Of a DNA stretch of 64,000 nt, positions 37,886-49,340 are shown piece by piece. The position numbers were made by a program, and so were the translations under genes. The notes beneath the pieces were generated by a model that was given only the letters and a program-made list of their open reading frames with translations, was not told where the DNA came from and did not search any database. Within the stretch, counting starts at the first letter, position 1. Each line of letters starts with the position of its first letter. The stretch is from assembly GCA_006535965.1 (NCBI GenBank), contig QEAR01000094.1:17727-81726 (forward strand). The letters are read 5' to 3'. This DNA comes from Spizellomyces sp. 'palustris'. Lineage: Eukaryota > Chytridiomycota > Chytridiomycetes > Spizellomycetales > Spizellomycetaceae.

Positions 37886-38216
37886 TATTAACAGTGCGTT
37901 GGAGCTGAGATGCTCTGGGCTACGGGTGCGCAGCAAGTGAGGTGGTGTCCAGCGATTACGCGCTTAGACGCTTTCATAATCCGACGCGAGTCGCAGCTAC
38001 CTACCCTGGTGACTGTCAGTGCAGGTTACGTTATAATAAGCATGCTATTTTCCAAATCAATTGTCGGAAGCTATACCAATTATCTGGCATCGCAACCGCA
38101 GGTCGCTTACTAGTATACATAGGGCGGTCCTGATGACCAATACGAGAATTAACAGACATTAACATGATATGTATTAACTATGTTTATATTCCTCTCGGTC
38201 TGTCTCCGGGTCAGAT
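37886..38216. other. Gap between KATNAL2 and the GPI protein, no gene seen
   Basis: About 330 bp. It is the KATNAL2 upstream region and the downstream flank of the GPI protein gene. Short frames show no family features. Confidence 0.4.
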
Positions 38217-40242
38217 TTACAACGCCAAAACCACCACAAGACCCATACCAATCAAAGCTGCTGCAGTGGCGAGCGCCATATTCTTATCCACATCCACTGT
38301 CCGACCTCCAGCATTTGCCAGTATCCCTGAACCAGCGGTGGGACCAGCGGGAATGCCTTTGCGAGTTGTAGTCTGACCACCGGTTGGTTCGACGACGGAA
38401 AATATATCACTAAATGCCCCAACCTGCTGGGTTTGGTTTCCCGTTTGCACCAACCCATACACGCGGACAAGATAATCATGACCGAGAAGCCAGTCGCTCG
38501 GGACGACCAAGTCATAATTCGTGGCATTGGCAGGTAAACTACTTGCAGTCAATCCTTTGTACAGCTTGTACACCACTGCAGAATTTCTGAGCGATGAGAA
38601 AAAGTGGGATTTTCTTGGGAAAAGACGTACATACCACTATCTCTGAACACGTCAACATTCCACCCACTGACGTTCATGAGGTCAGAATTATAATTCCATG
38701 AGATGGAGATGTTTTTAGTTTGTGGCCATTGTGCAGGTGCATTGACCTTGAGCGCTAATAAAACAAATCATTCAATACGCCGGCGGTTAAAAATGCAGAC
38801 CAGCCATCAGGAAAGCAACTCACTATATGCTGACGTAGCCTGATCTGTAACGTATATGAGGGCGCTGGTTCCACTGACGGGATCCACGCTATCAGAGACC
38901 TCTTGAGTAGTTCCCCATCCCCACAAGCGTAGGAAATAGATTCCGCTAGGTAGGTCCTGAGGAACCACATAGCTGAATTGGCCGCCATATCCGCTGTTGG
39001 GGAATATCCCAAGACAAACACCCAGGGACCGTCCAGTGCCCAAAGCCGTGTTGTATAACTCAACATTCCACTGGCCAACGGTCGCAGGCGGAGATGGTTG
39101 AAATCCCCAAGCAATAGAAACGGTATTATTGGTAATCCACTTCGTAGGAACCTTTGCAGTATCATCAATTGATTAGTAAATACACTGTAGTAGGATAAAC
39201 TAAAACGCCTGTACATTGATGGTCATGGCGGGATGCATGACAGCGGTGTGCGGGAAAGTGGCGAATTCGGGCGAATTGAGCATGGCACCGTTATCGTCAA
39301 CTGGAGCATTAACGGCATTCTTCTTCACCAAGGTATCAGCGGAGTGAGTGATACGTAAATGATAGAACTGGGATAAGCGTAAGGAGACTGGAATATGCCA
39401 GATCAACGTGTATGTATCAGCATGGCCAGAGGCTGGTATGCCGTCAGCAATAGTATATATGTCCTTCCACTCGGCTGAAAGTAGATCGATCCGAATGCTA
39501 TGGCAATTCTCTCGATTAGCCAATAATCCGTACTAATCCACGAAATGCTGGGCGATTACCTCCTGACGCCATCGAAGGCGGAGCCCAAAGTATAGTTGAG
39601 CGTCGCTTGGCGCCCAGTAAAGAATTGGGTACCGCCCTTCAACGAGAGGCGAGGATTGTTCCATTCCCCTGTTGGTTCACGTCAGTGCTAATTGGATTCA
39701 GTGAAGTCATCATCGCAGCATGTACCAGCGAAAGGGTCGATGATGGCGAAATGATCGCTGTTAGGAATTTCATACGTGCTGTTTCCGTCTTTTCGAGGTC
39801 CCCATACTTTCAGAACAAAACTGGATCCCGTTCTCATATTCTCTGCAATTTTGACAGGAATACTGCCTATGCCCGCCGCGGGGGCGGTGAAGTTTGTAGC
39901 CAGATAGGTCACATAGGTCGTCTCGCCCTATGAATGGGACGCTTCAGTGTTGAATTATCAAATTAACCTTAGGCTTACAGCACCATCAAAACGACGCACC
40001 TGAACTACGTACAGGTCGACATTCACATACGCAAGCTCGACGCCGCACTGAAATTGGATATCATATGTTCCCCCACGGGCAAGCTGTTCTGCCAAGGCCG
40101 GAAAGATAATGCGGTCGGACGACGGAAGCGGTGCACGCGCCCCTCGCTGTCTGAGAATATTGGTATCCGGGGAAAGATACAAATATGCTACAATCCCGAC
40201 CAGCAGGAGGACAGTGGAGCGAAACGTGTTTAATCCCAGCAT
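38217..40242 (-). CDS. GPI-anchored cell-surface protein with KRE9/KNH1-like repeats
   Basis: Start MLGLNTFRSTVLLLVGIVAY at 40242 is a signal peptide; an upstream ATG at 40293 would place it internally. Several exons encode repeated units of about 110 residues with a W...WNVELY, Y.VP..L..G..Y.LR..G pattern: FSYVVPQDLPSGIYFLRLWG, DLVVPSDWLLGHDYLVRVYG and FVLKVWGPRKDGNSTYEIPN, each followed by an F.I.D or F.V end. This is the pattern of the Ser/Thr-rich KRE9/KNH1 N-terminal (PF10342-type) domain. The C-terminus has a small-residue site and a hydrophobic tail (ALATAAALIGMGLVVVLAL), as in GPI signals. The protein is probably in the wall or plasma membrane; related proteins influence beta-glucan assembly. 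Exon limits are approximate. Confidence 0.75.
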
Positions 40243-40293
40243 GTCGAGACCGGTACTCGCGTTTATTGCGTTGTCAATGTGTCTATCAACCAC

Positions 40294-41246
40294 GTAAGGC
40301 TTTATGTATAAGCGCGTAGTCTACAAACCCAGTTAGTTCACAGTATCATACCTTTCAAGTAACTGCAATTCGCAATCCGTGCCGATACGATCTCAATCGG
40401 AGTCCACGATCACGTAATCAGGAATTCTGTCCCCATAATCCTGGAAATCGGTTCCGAAGACAGCGGCTCAGTCCACTTTGACTTTGATCACCCACTGTGT
40501 TCTCGGCACTGTTGAAGTGATAGATACATGAGTCTGCCTTGCGATGACGTATGGCATTCGTTTGCACGGATCATAGGGTGGAAAGCGGTCTCAGTAATCA
40601 AGAATGGCCAATCCTGTCGCCGGTCCATGCCAAGCTAGAAACTTTGCATATAAGCAAGTAGCTGCGCTAGACACAAGTCATAGGACTGAGACTGAACAAC
40701 TGAACATATTGGTGGACGCAGATGGGCAGCACTTATCAACAACAATCGCTTCCAGATGGACAAGGCTGGCAAACTTGTTTTAACTTACTCTATTGCAGCA
40801 GACAGTGGTCGGCTTTCCTTGGTCGGACTCTTGAGAAATTCTTCAAAAACTGAATTAGATCTGCTACAATATTTTTCAACAGTCCAGCACATCTTAATCT
40901 TCCCAGATGAAAACGTCCGCGAATGAGCCCGTACAATCACCGTTTCTCTCAGAGAGGCTCGTCCGGTGAATGTTATTTGGCCTTTTGCTATCCAAGGATA
41001 CTAGGATCTTAGCTAGCCTCAAATAGTCAGTCCTTGCGCGATACAATCCTTTGAGCGTGGGCGGTGAAGTCAAACTGATGGGGGAGTTCCAGAAGTTCTT
41101 TTAATGAGCGGTACACCACCATGTGGAGAGCAAGCTTCGCCTCTAGGCCCAAAACCAGCAATGGCAAATGGATCACCGCCAGACCATGCAGAAGATATTT
41201 TTAAATAGTTGAATGTCGAACACCTCCGTCTCTATCTACAACGAGA
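40294..41246. other. Long intergenic region, only short open frames
   Basis: About 950 bp. On the plus strand two overlapping short frames open near 40720-40755: MGSTYQQQSLPDGQGWQ (43 codons) and MDKAGKLVLTYSIAADSG (about 55 codons). On the minus strand 41080-41210 is open but without an ATG. None resembles a known family and no splice pairs support them. Confidence 0.35.
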
Positions 41247-41721
41247 TCACGCCGATGGTGCATCTCTTGGGATCCCTAACTTTTCCTCCAGAGTCCCCAA
41301 CTCATGTGGTGGTTCGTAAATGTGCCATTTATGTTTCAACGCGGCCCGAATCTGATCATTCTTCTCGACCTCCTTCCCTCGCCATGTCAGTCGTCCGTAC
41401 ACCTTCCCATGCGCCATGTCCTAACATTGACGCATAAGTCAACAGAAACTCAAACTGCGACAAGGAGTAATATCTTACATTTTTCAACTTCGTCTCTGTC
41501 ACCGTCCAATAGCAGTCATGCCATCCCTTGGTGTACCAAATTGTAGGCACAACTCGTAGCCCAGCCCCGCCTTCAGGTCGATGTGCAATAAGCTCTAAAA
41601 GGTTTCTCTTCGAGGGTGCCTTTAGAAAGCCTGGGTGTGCACCCCAAAGCTCCCGCACTATCGTGGCCATTATGATGCGGTGCAATTGCGCAACTGGAGT
41701 GAAGGAAACTTTATTCACCAT
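41247..41721 (-). CDS. Mitochondrial small-ribosomal-subunit protein mS34
   Basis: Two exons. Exon 1 from 41721 reads MVNKVSFTPVAQLHRIIMAT, IVRELWGAHPGFL and HDCYWTVTETKLKN. The intron (GTAAGA to TGTTAG) joins phase 0 to DMAHGKVYGRLTWRGKEVEK, QIRAALKHKWHIYEPPHELG and the TGA at 41247. CYW, HGKVYGRLTWRG and HKWHIY align with the human MRPS34 core (CYW, HGKAWGILTFKG, HDWRL). Length is about 140 residues, close to the conserved core. The frame that reads through the intron gives a false C-terminus. Confidence 0.82.
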
Positions 41722-41857
41722 GTTGCGGTGGTGAACATAACCTCACGTGTACATTCATTTGATTGTGCCACTGCAAGTCATCTAACCATTGCCAGGCAAC
41801 ACCATGACCAAAGTTGGGGCAAGCTGTTCCTCCTCATTTGCAGATTTTGAACCTCAA
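41722..41857. promoter_or_regulatory. Compact divergent promoter of mS34 and the LETM1-domain gene
   Basis: Only 136 bp separate two start codons that face away from each other. CACGTG lies at 41744-41749. Both products are mitochondrial, so shared regulation is likely. Confidence 0.6.
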
Positions 41858-43279
41858 ATGGCTCTGTTGATCAACGGGCTTCGGAACCGGCCACTTTGCC
41901 GGAGGCGAGGCTTGAGGAGCTTGCTGACACATGCACCATCTAAGCACGTATGTCCCACAACAGCTCACTGTCCCTTCATTGTCCCACTGACAGTAGAGGT
42001 TACAGGCCGTCGATCAAGCATCAAAAGACCACATCACAAAAGCCCTGGAAGAAGCCCAGCCCCCTCCAACATTGTTATCTTACCCCAAGCGATGGTTTAC
42101 CAAAGCTTTCACGGAGCCCACCATGGTCCTACTATCGGGATTAGGACTACTATATAACGGAAGTATGCATTCGCTGCAGCTATGGGTTGACTATCAACAG
42201 AAGGGAAAGCCTGTAAGAACGCGAAGCGATATACGCCATGTACAGAGGAATAAGCGAGATCTAGCAAGAGTTTTCCCTGCGACCATTTTTCTCGCCTTGC
42301 CATTTGCCATCCCGATGTTACCTTTCGTATTCCGCAAGGCGCCATCATTCCTCCCCAGTGTCTTTATAACAGACGAGATTCTGGTATGCCAATGAGCGGA
42401 TTCTAGGATTCGCTAATTGCGTGCTCACCTTGAAAGATGTTTAGGCCAAGAAGATGCATGTGACTCAAGCGAAACGTGCAGAGCTGGCACCACTACTGTT
42501 GGCATCATTGGGTCAGGCATTGGAGGCGCGAGCAAGCCGAGGGAACGCACAGAATTCATCAGTAACGCAAGCATTGGAACGAAGATGGAAAAACATGGTA
42601 TTTACTTCTTACACTGACTCTAATTCTAATAGCTACTGATTTGCAATCGATTTATCCAGTTGAACAACAACAGTCGCGTCACGGAAGGAGATCTGATTGC
42701 GCTGCAAACTGTACTACGTGACAACGCGAGCATTCTCAATCTGTCCAGCAGCCAGCTTCGCATAATGGGACAGTATGTGGGCTTCGCATTACCTGGGATA
42801 CAATCGCAGTCGAGGCTTTATGGTTGGGTGGATTGGATTCTGAAGGACGATGAGGTGCGGGGGGAAATAAATTGTGTCAGAGACTTAACGGTAATCCTAA
42901 TAAACCTTTTCTCACTACGTATAGCTGTTGCGCCAACACGGAGTTCAAGTTCTGACTGAATATGAGTTGTTGGAAGCCTTGGAGGAACGAGGTATTTTAC
43001 ATGCGAGATCCGCCGATGATATAACCGATGATATAACCGTCCTTGCAAAAAGGGTTTATTAACATCAGCGGCCAGAAAACCGCGCGACTAAGGACGATGT
43101 TGGCAGAGCACTTGCGATTCACAAAAACAGCTAGTGACGTGATCTCTAGACGAAGCCGTGGTGCGTTTTCGCGAAACGGGCCTCAGATAACCACCACTAG
43201 TCTCCCCTTGGAGGAGATCGCATCGATGACTACTCTGATTCTGACGGCTCGGGCTTTGGGTGTGCATGAACGTTCATAA
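41858..43279 (+). CDS. LETM1-domain mitochondrial inner-membrane protein
   Basis: The start MALLINGLRNRPLCRRRGLR (an ATG 54 bp upstream is in frame) is an Arg-rich presequence. A 45-nt intron then leads to RLQAVDQASKDHITKALEEA and SYPKRWFTKAFTEP. One membrane helix lies in the LETM1 core: RTRSDIRHVQRNKRDLARVF, PATIFLALPFAIPMLPFVFR and KAPSFLPSVF. The ribosome-binding-like helical part follows with LLLASLGQALEARASRG, TEGDLIALQTVLRDNASILN and VLTEYELLEALEERGILHAR. LETM1/Mdm38 proteins handle K+/H+ exchange and bind mitoribosomes; the divergent mS34 gene fits this. It may be closer to LETMD1 than to LETM1. Four to six exons; the end near 43050-43279 (LRTMLAEHLRFTKTASD) is approximate. Confidence 0.78.
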
Positions 43280-43595
43280 GTAAAATTATAACTTATTTAT
43301 AAATGGGGCAAAATTCATTGTGTTTATATATATTTTGTGCAAACAAACAATCGCACAAGTCTGAAAATTTATTGAGACGAACCTAATCCTGACAAGACAA
43401 TAAAGACAATATCAGTCGATGAACGCTTCTAAATATATATGCAAAACGAAACTAATGTACAGCAATGGCTCACTAACGGCTATCTCTCGGGTTACGCTAC
43501 TGCGACGACAGTACGACCGTAAATTACTATGTAAAAATTGGGGACGTCCTTGAACTAACCCCTTAACTCTCTGCATCCTATCTTCAGCTTAGTGC

Positions 43596-43910
43596 CTACA
43601 CACGAACAGTAACCCCCAAATCGATCGTATCCCCTAAACCTCCTTCAAGGAAGTCCTCCGGGTCGTATATGACTCTTATGATAAGCGAACAGCTCGGACA
43701 CCGTGCAATCTCTTCACCGTCCTGTAACTCGTCCTGCGGAAAGCAGATAGTTGAGCACACTGACAGCAGGTGATTCCCAATATATAGGTACATGGCACAT
43801 ACCTCTGTTATCTGAAATTTGTCCCCGCACGGACATGGATAGTAGTACGTTTTAGTCTCTACATCATAGTCCATGTCTTCGATCTCCACTTCGTCATAGA
43901 AGGAGGTCAT
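43596..43910 (-). CDS. DPH3: Diphthamide biosynthesis protein DPH3 (CSL zinc finger)
   Basis: Two exons. [20 protein letters not shown] and [15 protein letters not shown] end at a GTATGT donor near 43803. The second exon reads [20 protein letters not shown] and VIYDPEDF, with a tail to the stop at 43596. The CPCG...CPSC pairs bind one metal. DPH3 supplies electrons to the radical-SAM Dph1-Dph2 enzyme that starts diphthamide synthesis on elongation factor 2, and also supports Elongator tRNA modification. Length about 83-85 after splicing, which is the family norm. A read-through frame without splicing is also open. Confidence 0.93.
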   Translation of the reverse strand: MTSFYDEVEIEDMDYDVETKTYYYPCPCGDKFQITEVCAMYLYIGNHLLSVCSTICFPQDELQDGEEIARCPSCSLIIRVIYDPEDFLEGGLGDTIDLGVTVRV

Positions 43911-45395
43911 GTCAGTCTCGTGACTTATTTCACAACGGAGAACGGTTGGGCTAGTTTCGGTAAAGCTATCAGGTCTTTCGGTGACTCTGGAAGAAGATCG
44001 GCGGGTTGAAAACGTTTAGCTGGCTGCGATCTCCAGAAGCGCAAAGCGGAGCTCGAATAAGTGTTAAGCGACTGCTCCAGAAATAAATTTACGTTTAGCA
44101 CCTGGAGAGTATATACATTTATAGATGCTTAGGTAAGCAATCGTCCTTCTTAACAACCATAGATTCATTAATGATTTGAGCAAGTTTTGGAGAGTGCGGG
44201 TCAGCAAAATCCCTCCTCCGGCGGTCTGCTAATTGCAGAGCCGGTGGATTTCCATTTGTGGCGGATCTGCTGCCGTCATTGCTTGTTGAAAGGATTGAAC
44301 AATTGCAATATAACAAACAACGCAGTCCGCCCCACGACGAATTATCATTCCTGCCTCTTTGAAGGTACATATCCCTTTATTTAGGTGGATCCTAGGATGC
44401 AGAATGATGTGACTACATTGAATAGACGCAAGCTCAGGAGTATCAGTGCTGATAGCAAAGCAGCTATTCACATTGACACCAAGTATCGTAATGAATATGG
44501 CTATGATGGGGATTTTGCAGATGCTGGGATTGGCTTATTGGAAAGAAAGTGCGGCATCTCGTTTAGTTGCTTAAACAGAAACCCATTGATGATACATCAT
44601 GCCCAGCGCACGAACGCCATTCTCCTTGTCCTCTAAATAAATATCTTGAAAAGTTTATCATTGCCTTCCACATCTATGTAGGCAGGTTTGGTTTCTCGAG
44701 CAGCAGAAATCCTTTCTCTCCCATGCCTTCTATATCTCTGGGGTTGAGAGTTCATGTGGTCCGCTCCGAGTGACGAGCCACACTTACATTTGAAACCTAT
44801 TGGAATCTTTCCACCTCAACCTGTACGCTGTGTTCCTTGCCTCGAATGTGCATTGACTCCAATCACATTCCAATTGCACTGCAGCCCGAACCGGTGAAGC
44901 GCCCCTGCCCTCGCCCCCTCATCAATCGCGATAGTAATTCCCATAGTACCCCACGACCACCATTTCCTCCCTTCTTCCCCATAGTCATTACAGTAATTGG
45001 ACGCACGAGAGAGCCGCAGTACCTTCCTCGTCCCGCCGCTTCCCCCTTCACGAAGTGTACAGTTTCCATTAGGTGTCGTGAGACGGAGTAGCTGTCAGGG
45101 GACGGGTTATCACGTTACAAAGTATATTTAGAAAAGGAGCGCTGGGCCGCAGTTGGCTACTGGAATCTCACGTATGTGGTTATATGGGTTTCGTTCTCAT
45201 GCACGGACATTCGTGCAGGGTTTTTTTGAGTCTGTTGAACGTCGGTTGACCGACAGTTATTTCGACAGGATTCTTGTCAACATCGAACTGTCTTAGACTC
45301 TGCCCCCTTTACCCGAATTGCCGCTATCAGAAAAGTGACTTCCAACTCCGCTGGCTTGGGGACATCCTCCTTGCCTGTCAGCTCTCACCACCGAA
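43911..45395. other. Long gap upstream of the LAMMER kinase gene
   Basis: About 1.5 kb. Plus-strand frames at 44385-44636 (MDPRMQNDVTTLNRRKLRSI) and 44837-45091 (proline-rich) and minus-strand frames at 44119-44471 are open. None shows a family pattern. The minus-strand segment DFADPHSPKLAQIINESMVV, ending at 44119, has coding-like composition and could be the last exon of a small gene. 45100-45395 is probably the kinase promoter. Confidence 0.35.
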
Positions 45396-47904
45396 ATGGC
45401 GACGAGAAGCCGCAAACGGAGATTCAATGATGAGGACATGCACTATCCGCCGGCGGAGCTTGCACCCATCTCTGCACAGAAGAAGCCCATTGAAGTTATA
45501 CTAGTCCATTCTCAATCACCGCCGCCATACGCGTCTACGTCCTATCAACAGCCTGCTCGTTATAACAACCATGTTTCAGTTGCTGCTGCTGCACCTGGAG
45601 AACGGTTCGTTTATGGTCCTCCCACTTGCTACACCACAGGTGAGTCAGTTGAGCACTAGAGCTCGACATTGCAAAGGATGGAAGATGTCGCTATTAGCAT
45701 AGTGTTCGATTGTTTTGACCTGTAAGCTGAACAATTGATATTTCAGATATTTGTACGGCCATGCATCCACCGGCCTTTACCACAGACTTTATACCAACAT
45801 ATCCACAATTACCTATACCGACCGCTGCATATCTACCGCCTGTCACTGCCTTTCCACCACCCGCAAATCACATCACCAGCGCGTATTACCACTCATCCTC
45901 ACCCGCGGATAGCTCGCGAAGTTATCCGACTACAGAAGCATCGTCACGACCCAACAGCGCCGGCCGCCGCCTGCCTCCTACAAACTCCTACACCCAACAC
46001 GTCACCCGACAGCATCCACCAGTAGCGGCCACCGATTACATCGACCTCACTAATTCCCCACCAGGATCAACAGGAGCCTCCGCGCCAAAAAGACGAAAGA
46101 AAGACAACTACTACGAACCTCAACAGCAGCAGCAACCCCAACCCCAGCAACCCATTATATCGTATCCCCCGCAACAGTTCCTGCCACCACCCCCAAGGGT
46201 TTCTCCAGTCCGGTACAATGACGGGCCATATTATCGCGAGGTTCGTACTCAATGAACTGTTTCACCCCGTATATATTCTCAATCATGGTTGCTAATTGTT
46301 GTCCCGTCAACCCGATAGCAAGATCTACCTTCATGTGCAGACAAAGAAGGCCACTTCATTGTAACAGTGAACAGTGATCTTACATCGCGATGTATGTGCA
46401 CTGCTTCTCTTTCTGCCGTGATCAGAGATACTTATCGTTCTGATTCGTGTTAGATAAAATCATGCGGCTTCTCGGACAGGGGACCTTCGGCAAAGTTGTT
46501 GAAGCTTATGACCGACAGACCAGGCAACGTGTGGCCATCAAAGTTATCCGGGCAGTCCAGAAGTATCGGGATGCATCGAAGGTCGAGATACGAGTCCTGA
46601 ACGCGCTGAAAGCGCATGACCCGGAGAATCGAAGGTATGTTTGCTTTCTGTAGTGCACAATGACTGTATGTTGACGTCTATTTCGAACAGGCGATGCATC
46701 CATCTGCAAGAGACCTTTGACTACCGAAATCATATATGCATGGTCTTCGAGCTACTTAGTCAAAGCGTGTTTGATTTTTTGAAAGAAAACGCCTTCGCTC
46801 CTTTTCCAGCATGGCAGATCAAAGCCTTTGCTACACAAATATTGGAGGCGGTGGCTTTCTTACACGATTTGGGTTTAGTGCACACTGATTTGAAGCCTGG
46901 TATGAGCCCTTCGTTGGCACCATATTGGTTAAGGTGCTAAATCAAGGTTTTTCAGAAAACCTAATGCTCGTGGATAATCAGACCCGGGTAGTGGGGGGGT
47001 CGAGGGTAAGCCTGTTCTTTTTCTTTGGATTGATAACTGTACCAAAAGTGCTGACGCTTAACGCATGGTAGCGATCTGCGAAGGCCCGTAAAGAACTACT
47101 CTGTACGAGTATACGGCTTATCGATTTCGGCAGCGCCATTTTTGAAGAGGATTATCACAGCTCCGTTGTTAGCACCCGTCATTATCGCGCCCCCGAGATA
47201 ATCCTCTGTACTGGATGGTCCTTCCCATGCGATATGGTAAGTTACCCCTTAATATCGTGTTCTGGTAGGTTATTTCGGATTGCTGACATCCCGCTGGGAC
47301 AGTGGTCGGTCGGGTGTATTTTGGTTGAGTTCTGCACTGGAGATGCTTTATTCCAGACGCATGACAAGTACGTGTTAGTTTTCACATGTGCACTTCTCCT
47401 GTGTGGACGGTCAGTAATTCTTTTGACATGAAATCTTAGCCTTGAACATCTCGCCATGATGGAGGCTGTGCTTGGAAAGTTCCCTGAAAAGATTATTCGT
47501 AACGTAGGGTAAGTGGCCTTGGTAGTATTGGTAAATATTGAAGTGTGAAATGTATTTGATGGACTCATGGGATGAAACATGCAGAAAAGCCTCCCAAAAA
47601 TATTTCCGAAACAACCGTCTCGACTGGCCAAATTCAGAAACGCAAAAGCAGAGTAAGCGTTTTGTAAAGAACATGAAGCCTTTGCGGGTACGTCTTGAAT
47701 TGCCTGGAGAGAGCGGAGCATTTCTGAATGCTAAGTATATTCTCTTCACCCCGATAGGACATCATTCGACCACAAGACGACATCATGGAATCGTTTTTGG
47801 ACCTTGTGCAGCAGATGCTTGTCTATGATCCCAGAGAACGGATAACCGCGCGGCAAGCACTACAACATCAGTTTTTCAGAATGGACATACCTGGGGCGTC
47901 ATGA
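45396..47904 (+). CDS. LAMMER (CLK-type) dual-specificity protein kinase
   Basis: About 640 residues in eight or nine exons. The N-terminal 250 residues are low-complexity, rich in Pro, Tyr, Ser and Gln, with basic nuclear-localisation runs (PKRRKKD). The kinase domain follows: [68 protein letters not shown] (catalytic loop HTDLKPEN), LIDFGSA and [14 protein letters not shown]. The subfamily signature [20 protein letters not shown] matches EHLAMMERILG. The end is [26 protein letters not shown] kinases phosphorylate SR splicing factors, and in fungi (Lkh1, Kns1) also affect growth and filamentation. The intron between the catalytic loop and LIDFGSA interrupts an extra Arg-rich insert. Confidence 0.93.
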
Positions 47905-49340
47905 ACTCGTGAATACGAGAGTCCCGTCATTATTTGTGTTTTGGTGGGACGAGTCTCTTTTGGGGCCGTCTCTTGGCGTTCTGGCCGTACCTCCTCTCAC
48001 TGCTCGTTTCAACTAATCCAACTAAAGAAGTAGAGCAAAGAGGAAGAGAAAAGTTGTAGCATAGCATTCATACATTTGCATATGTTTCTCGTTTGTCTAC
48101 ATTTCTGTTTGTCGTATTAATATCGCAAGTCCTGTAGCATCTTCGTGAAGTGCACTCACTTAATATGACCCTGCCGCAACCGCCTTGCGGTCAGCGTCTG
48201 ATTGCATGGTGATAAGATGCCGCAGGGGAGGCCATGAAAGCCGTAATATCTGGTATTTCTCTATCAGCAACGTGTCATTGGATGTCTTATGTTGTTGTTG
48301 CTATTGCTGCTACAATTGTAGAAGTACGAACTTTTCAGATGGAATTTTCTGTAAAACTTGTGAACATATCATCCGAGCAACCAATTCAACTATACTGAAA
48401 TGCAGCTACTGGCGCGGAACGAAGATATCAAATGGAGTGAAATGTGATGAAAGGACACGACTCGCACGTGGAAATGGTGGACATCAGAACGACGGGTCAC
48501 TCAGTCGGGTTACCCAGCAGAATCCCAGGTACGAATAACGATGATTGCATTCTTCATCAATGTGCAGCTTATTGATAGGCGTGAAAAGGAAATTTAGATC
48601 AGCAAATTCTTGCATCCTAATTAGCTAGCTCATTGTATGGCATGATTGGCCGCTCAAATTTCCTCTTCTAACTGGAAGCGACAGCGTTCCATAAATTATT
48701 GGCATGTGGCAACTGCTACAGGAGAATGTTCAAACCATGCGATGGCCGCATGTATTAGACCCATCTTTTTGTTTATCTTCATGANNTAATTCAATTGGCT
48801 GCAATGCTCCAAGTACTGACATTTGTAGTTTCCCACCCGCTATGCATCTGGTGGGCGAAAAATACAAATTTCCGTTCACACACGGACAGGGTTAAATGGT
48901 GGTGTCCCCATCCAGCCCACACTGCAGGATTCCGTCCCAGAACTATCCACCTCAACCTTGTCCATGACACCAGATCATAAAGCTCGAAGAGGCCAATTAC
49001 CGTATCAGAGCCAAACAACACATGCAAATCGCAAAGAAGTAGGAATTGGGCATCGATCAGTGTACGGATTATCTATAATGCGTTCCTTTGATAGTCGTTG
49101 GCAGATGTAAACCCCGTTCGCTACCCTTCCGATAATGCCCGCTCACATCTACCTCACGTGATATTGCAGTTCACGCAGTTGCTGTGCCACTTTGAAATCG
49201 CTAGCGGAAGAATCCACACCATGGCAGCCAACGGAATGCTTCCCATTCGGAGCAACTGACCACAGGGCGACGACGTCCACATCCCCCTGCCATCCCCCAG
49301 TTTCATTGCCTCTTGATATCCGTCCGCACTTGCTGGAACC
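47905..49340. other. Gap between the LAMMER kinase and SDH1 genes
   Basis: About 1.4 kb with an assembly ambiguity (two N at 48785-48786). A plus-strand frame at 48185-48538 is Cys-rich (CCCCYCCYNCRSTNF, then FCKTCEHI), but its Cys spacing matches no zinc finger I know. CACGTG at 49155-49160 lies 180 bp before the SDH1 ATG. Confidence 0.4.
48785..48786. other. Two undetermined bases (assembly ambiguity)
   Basis: NN interrupts the otherwise unambiguous sequence. It does not fall in a supported gene. Confidence 0.95.
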
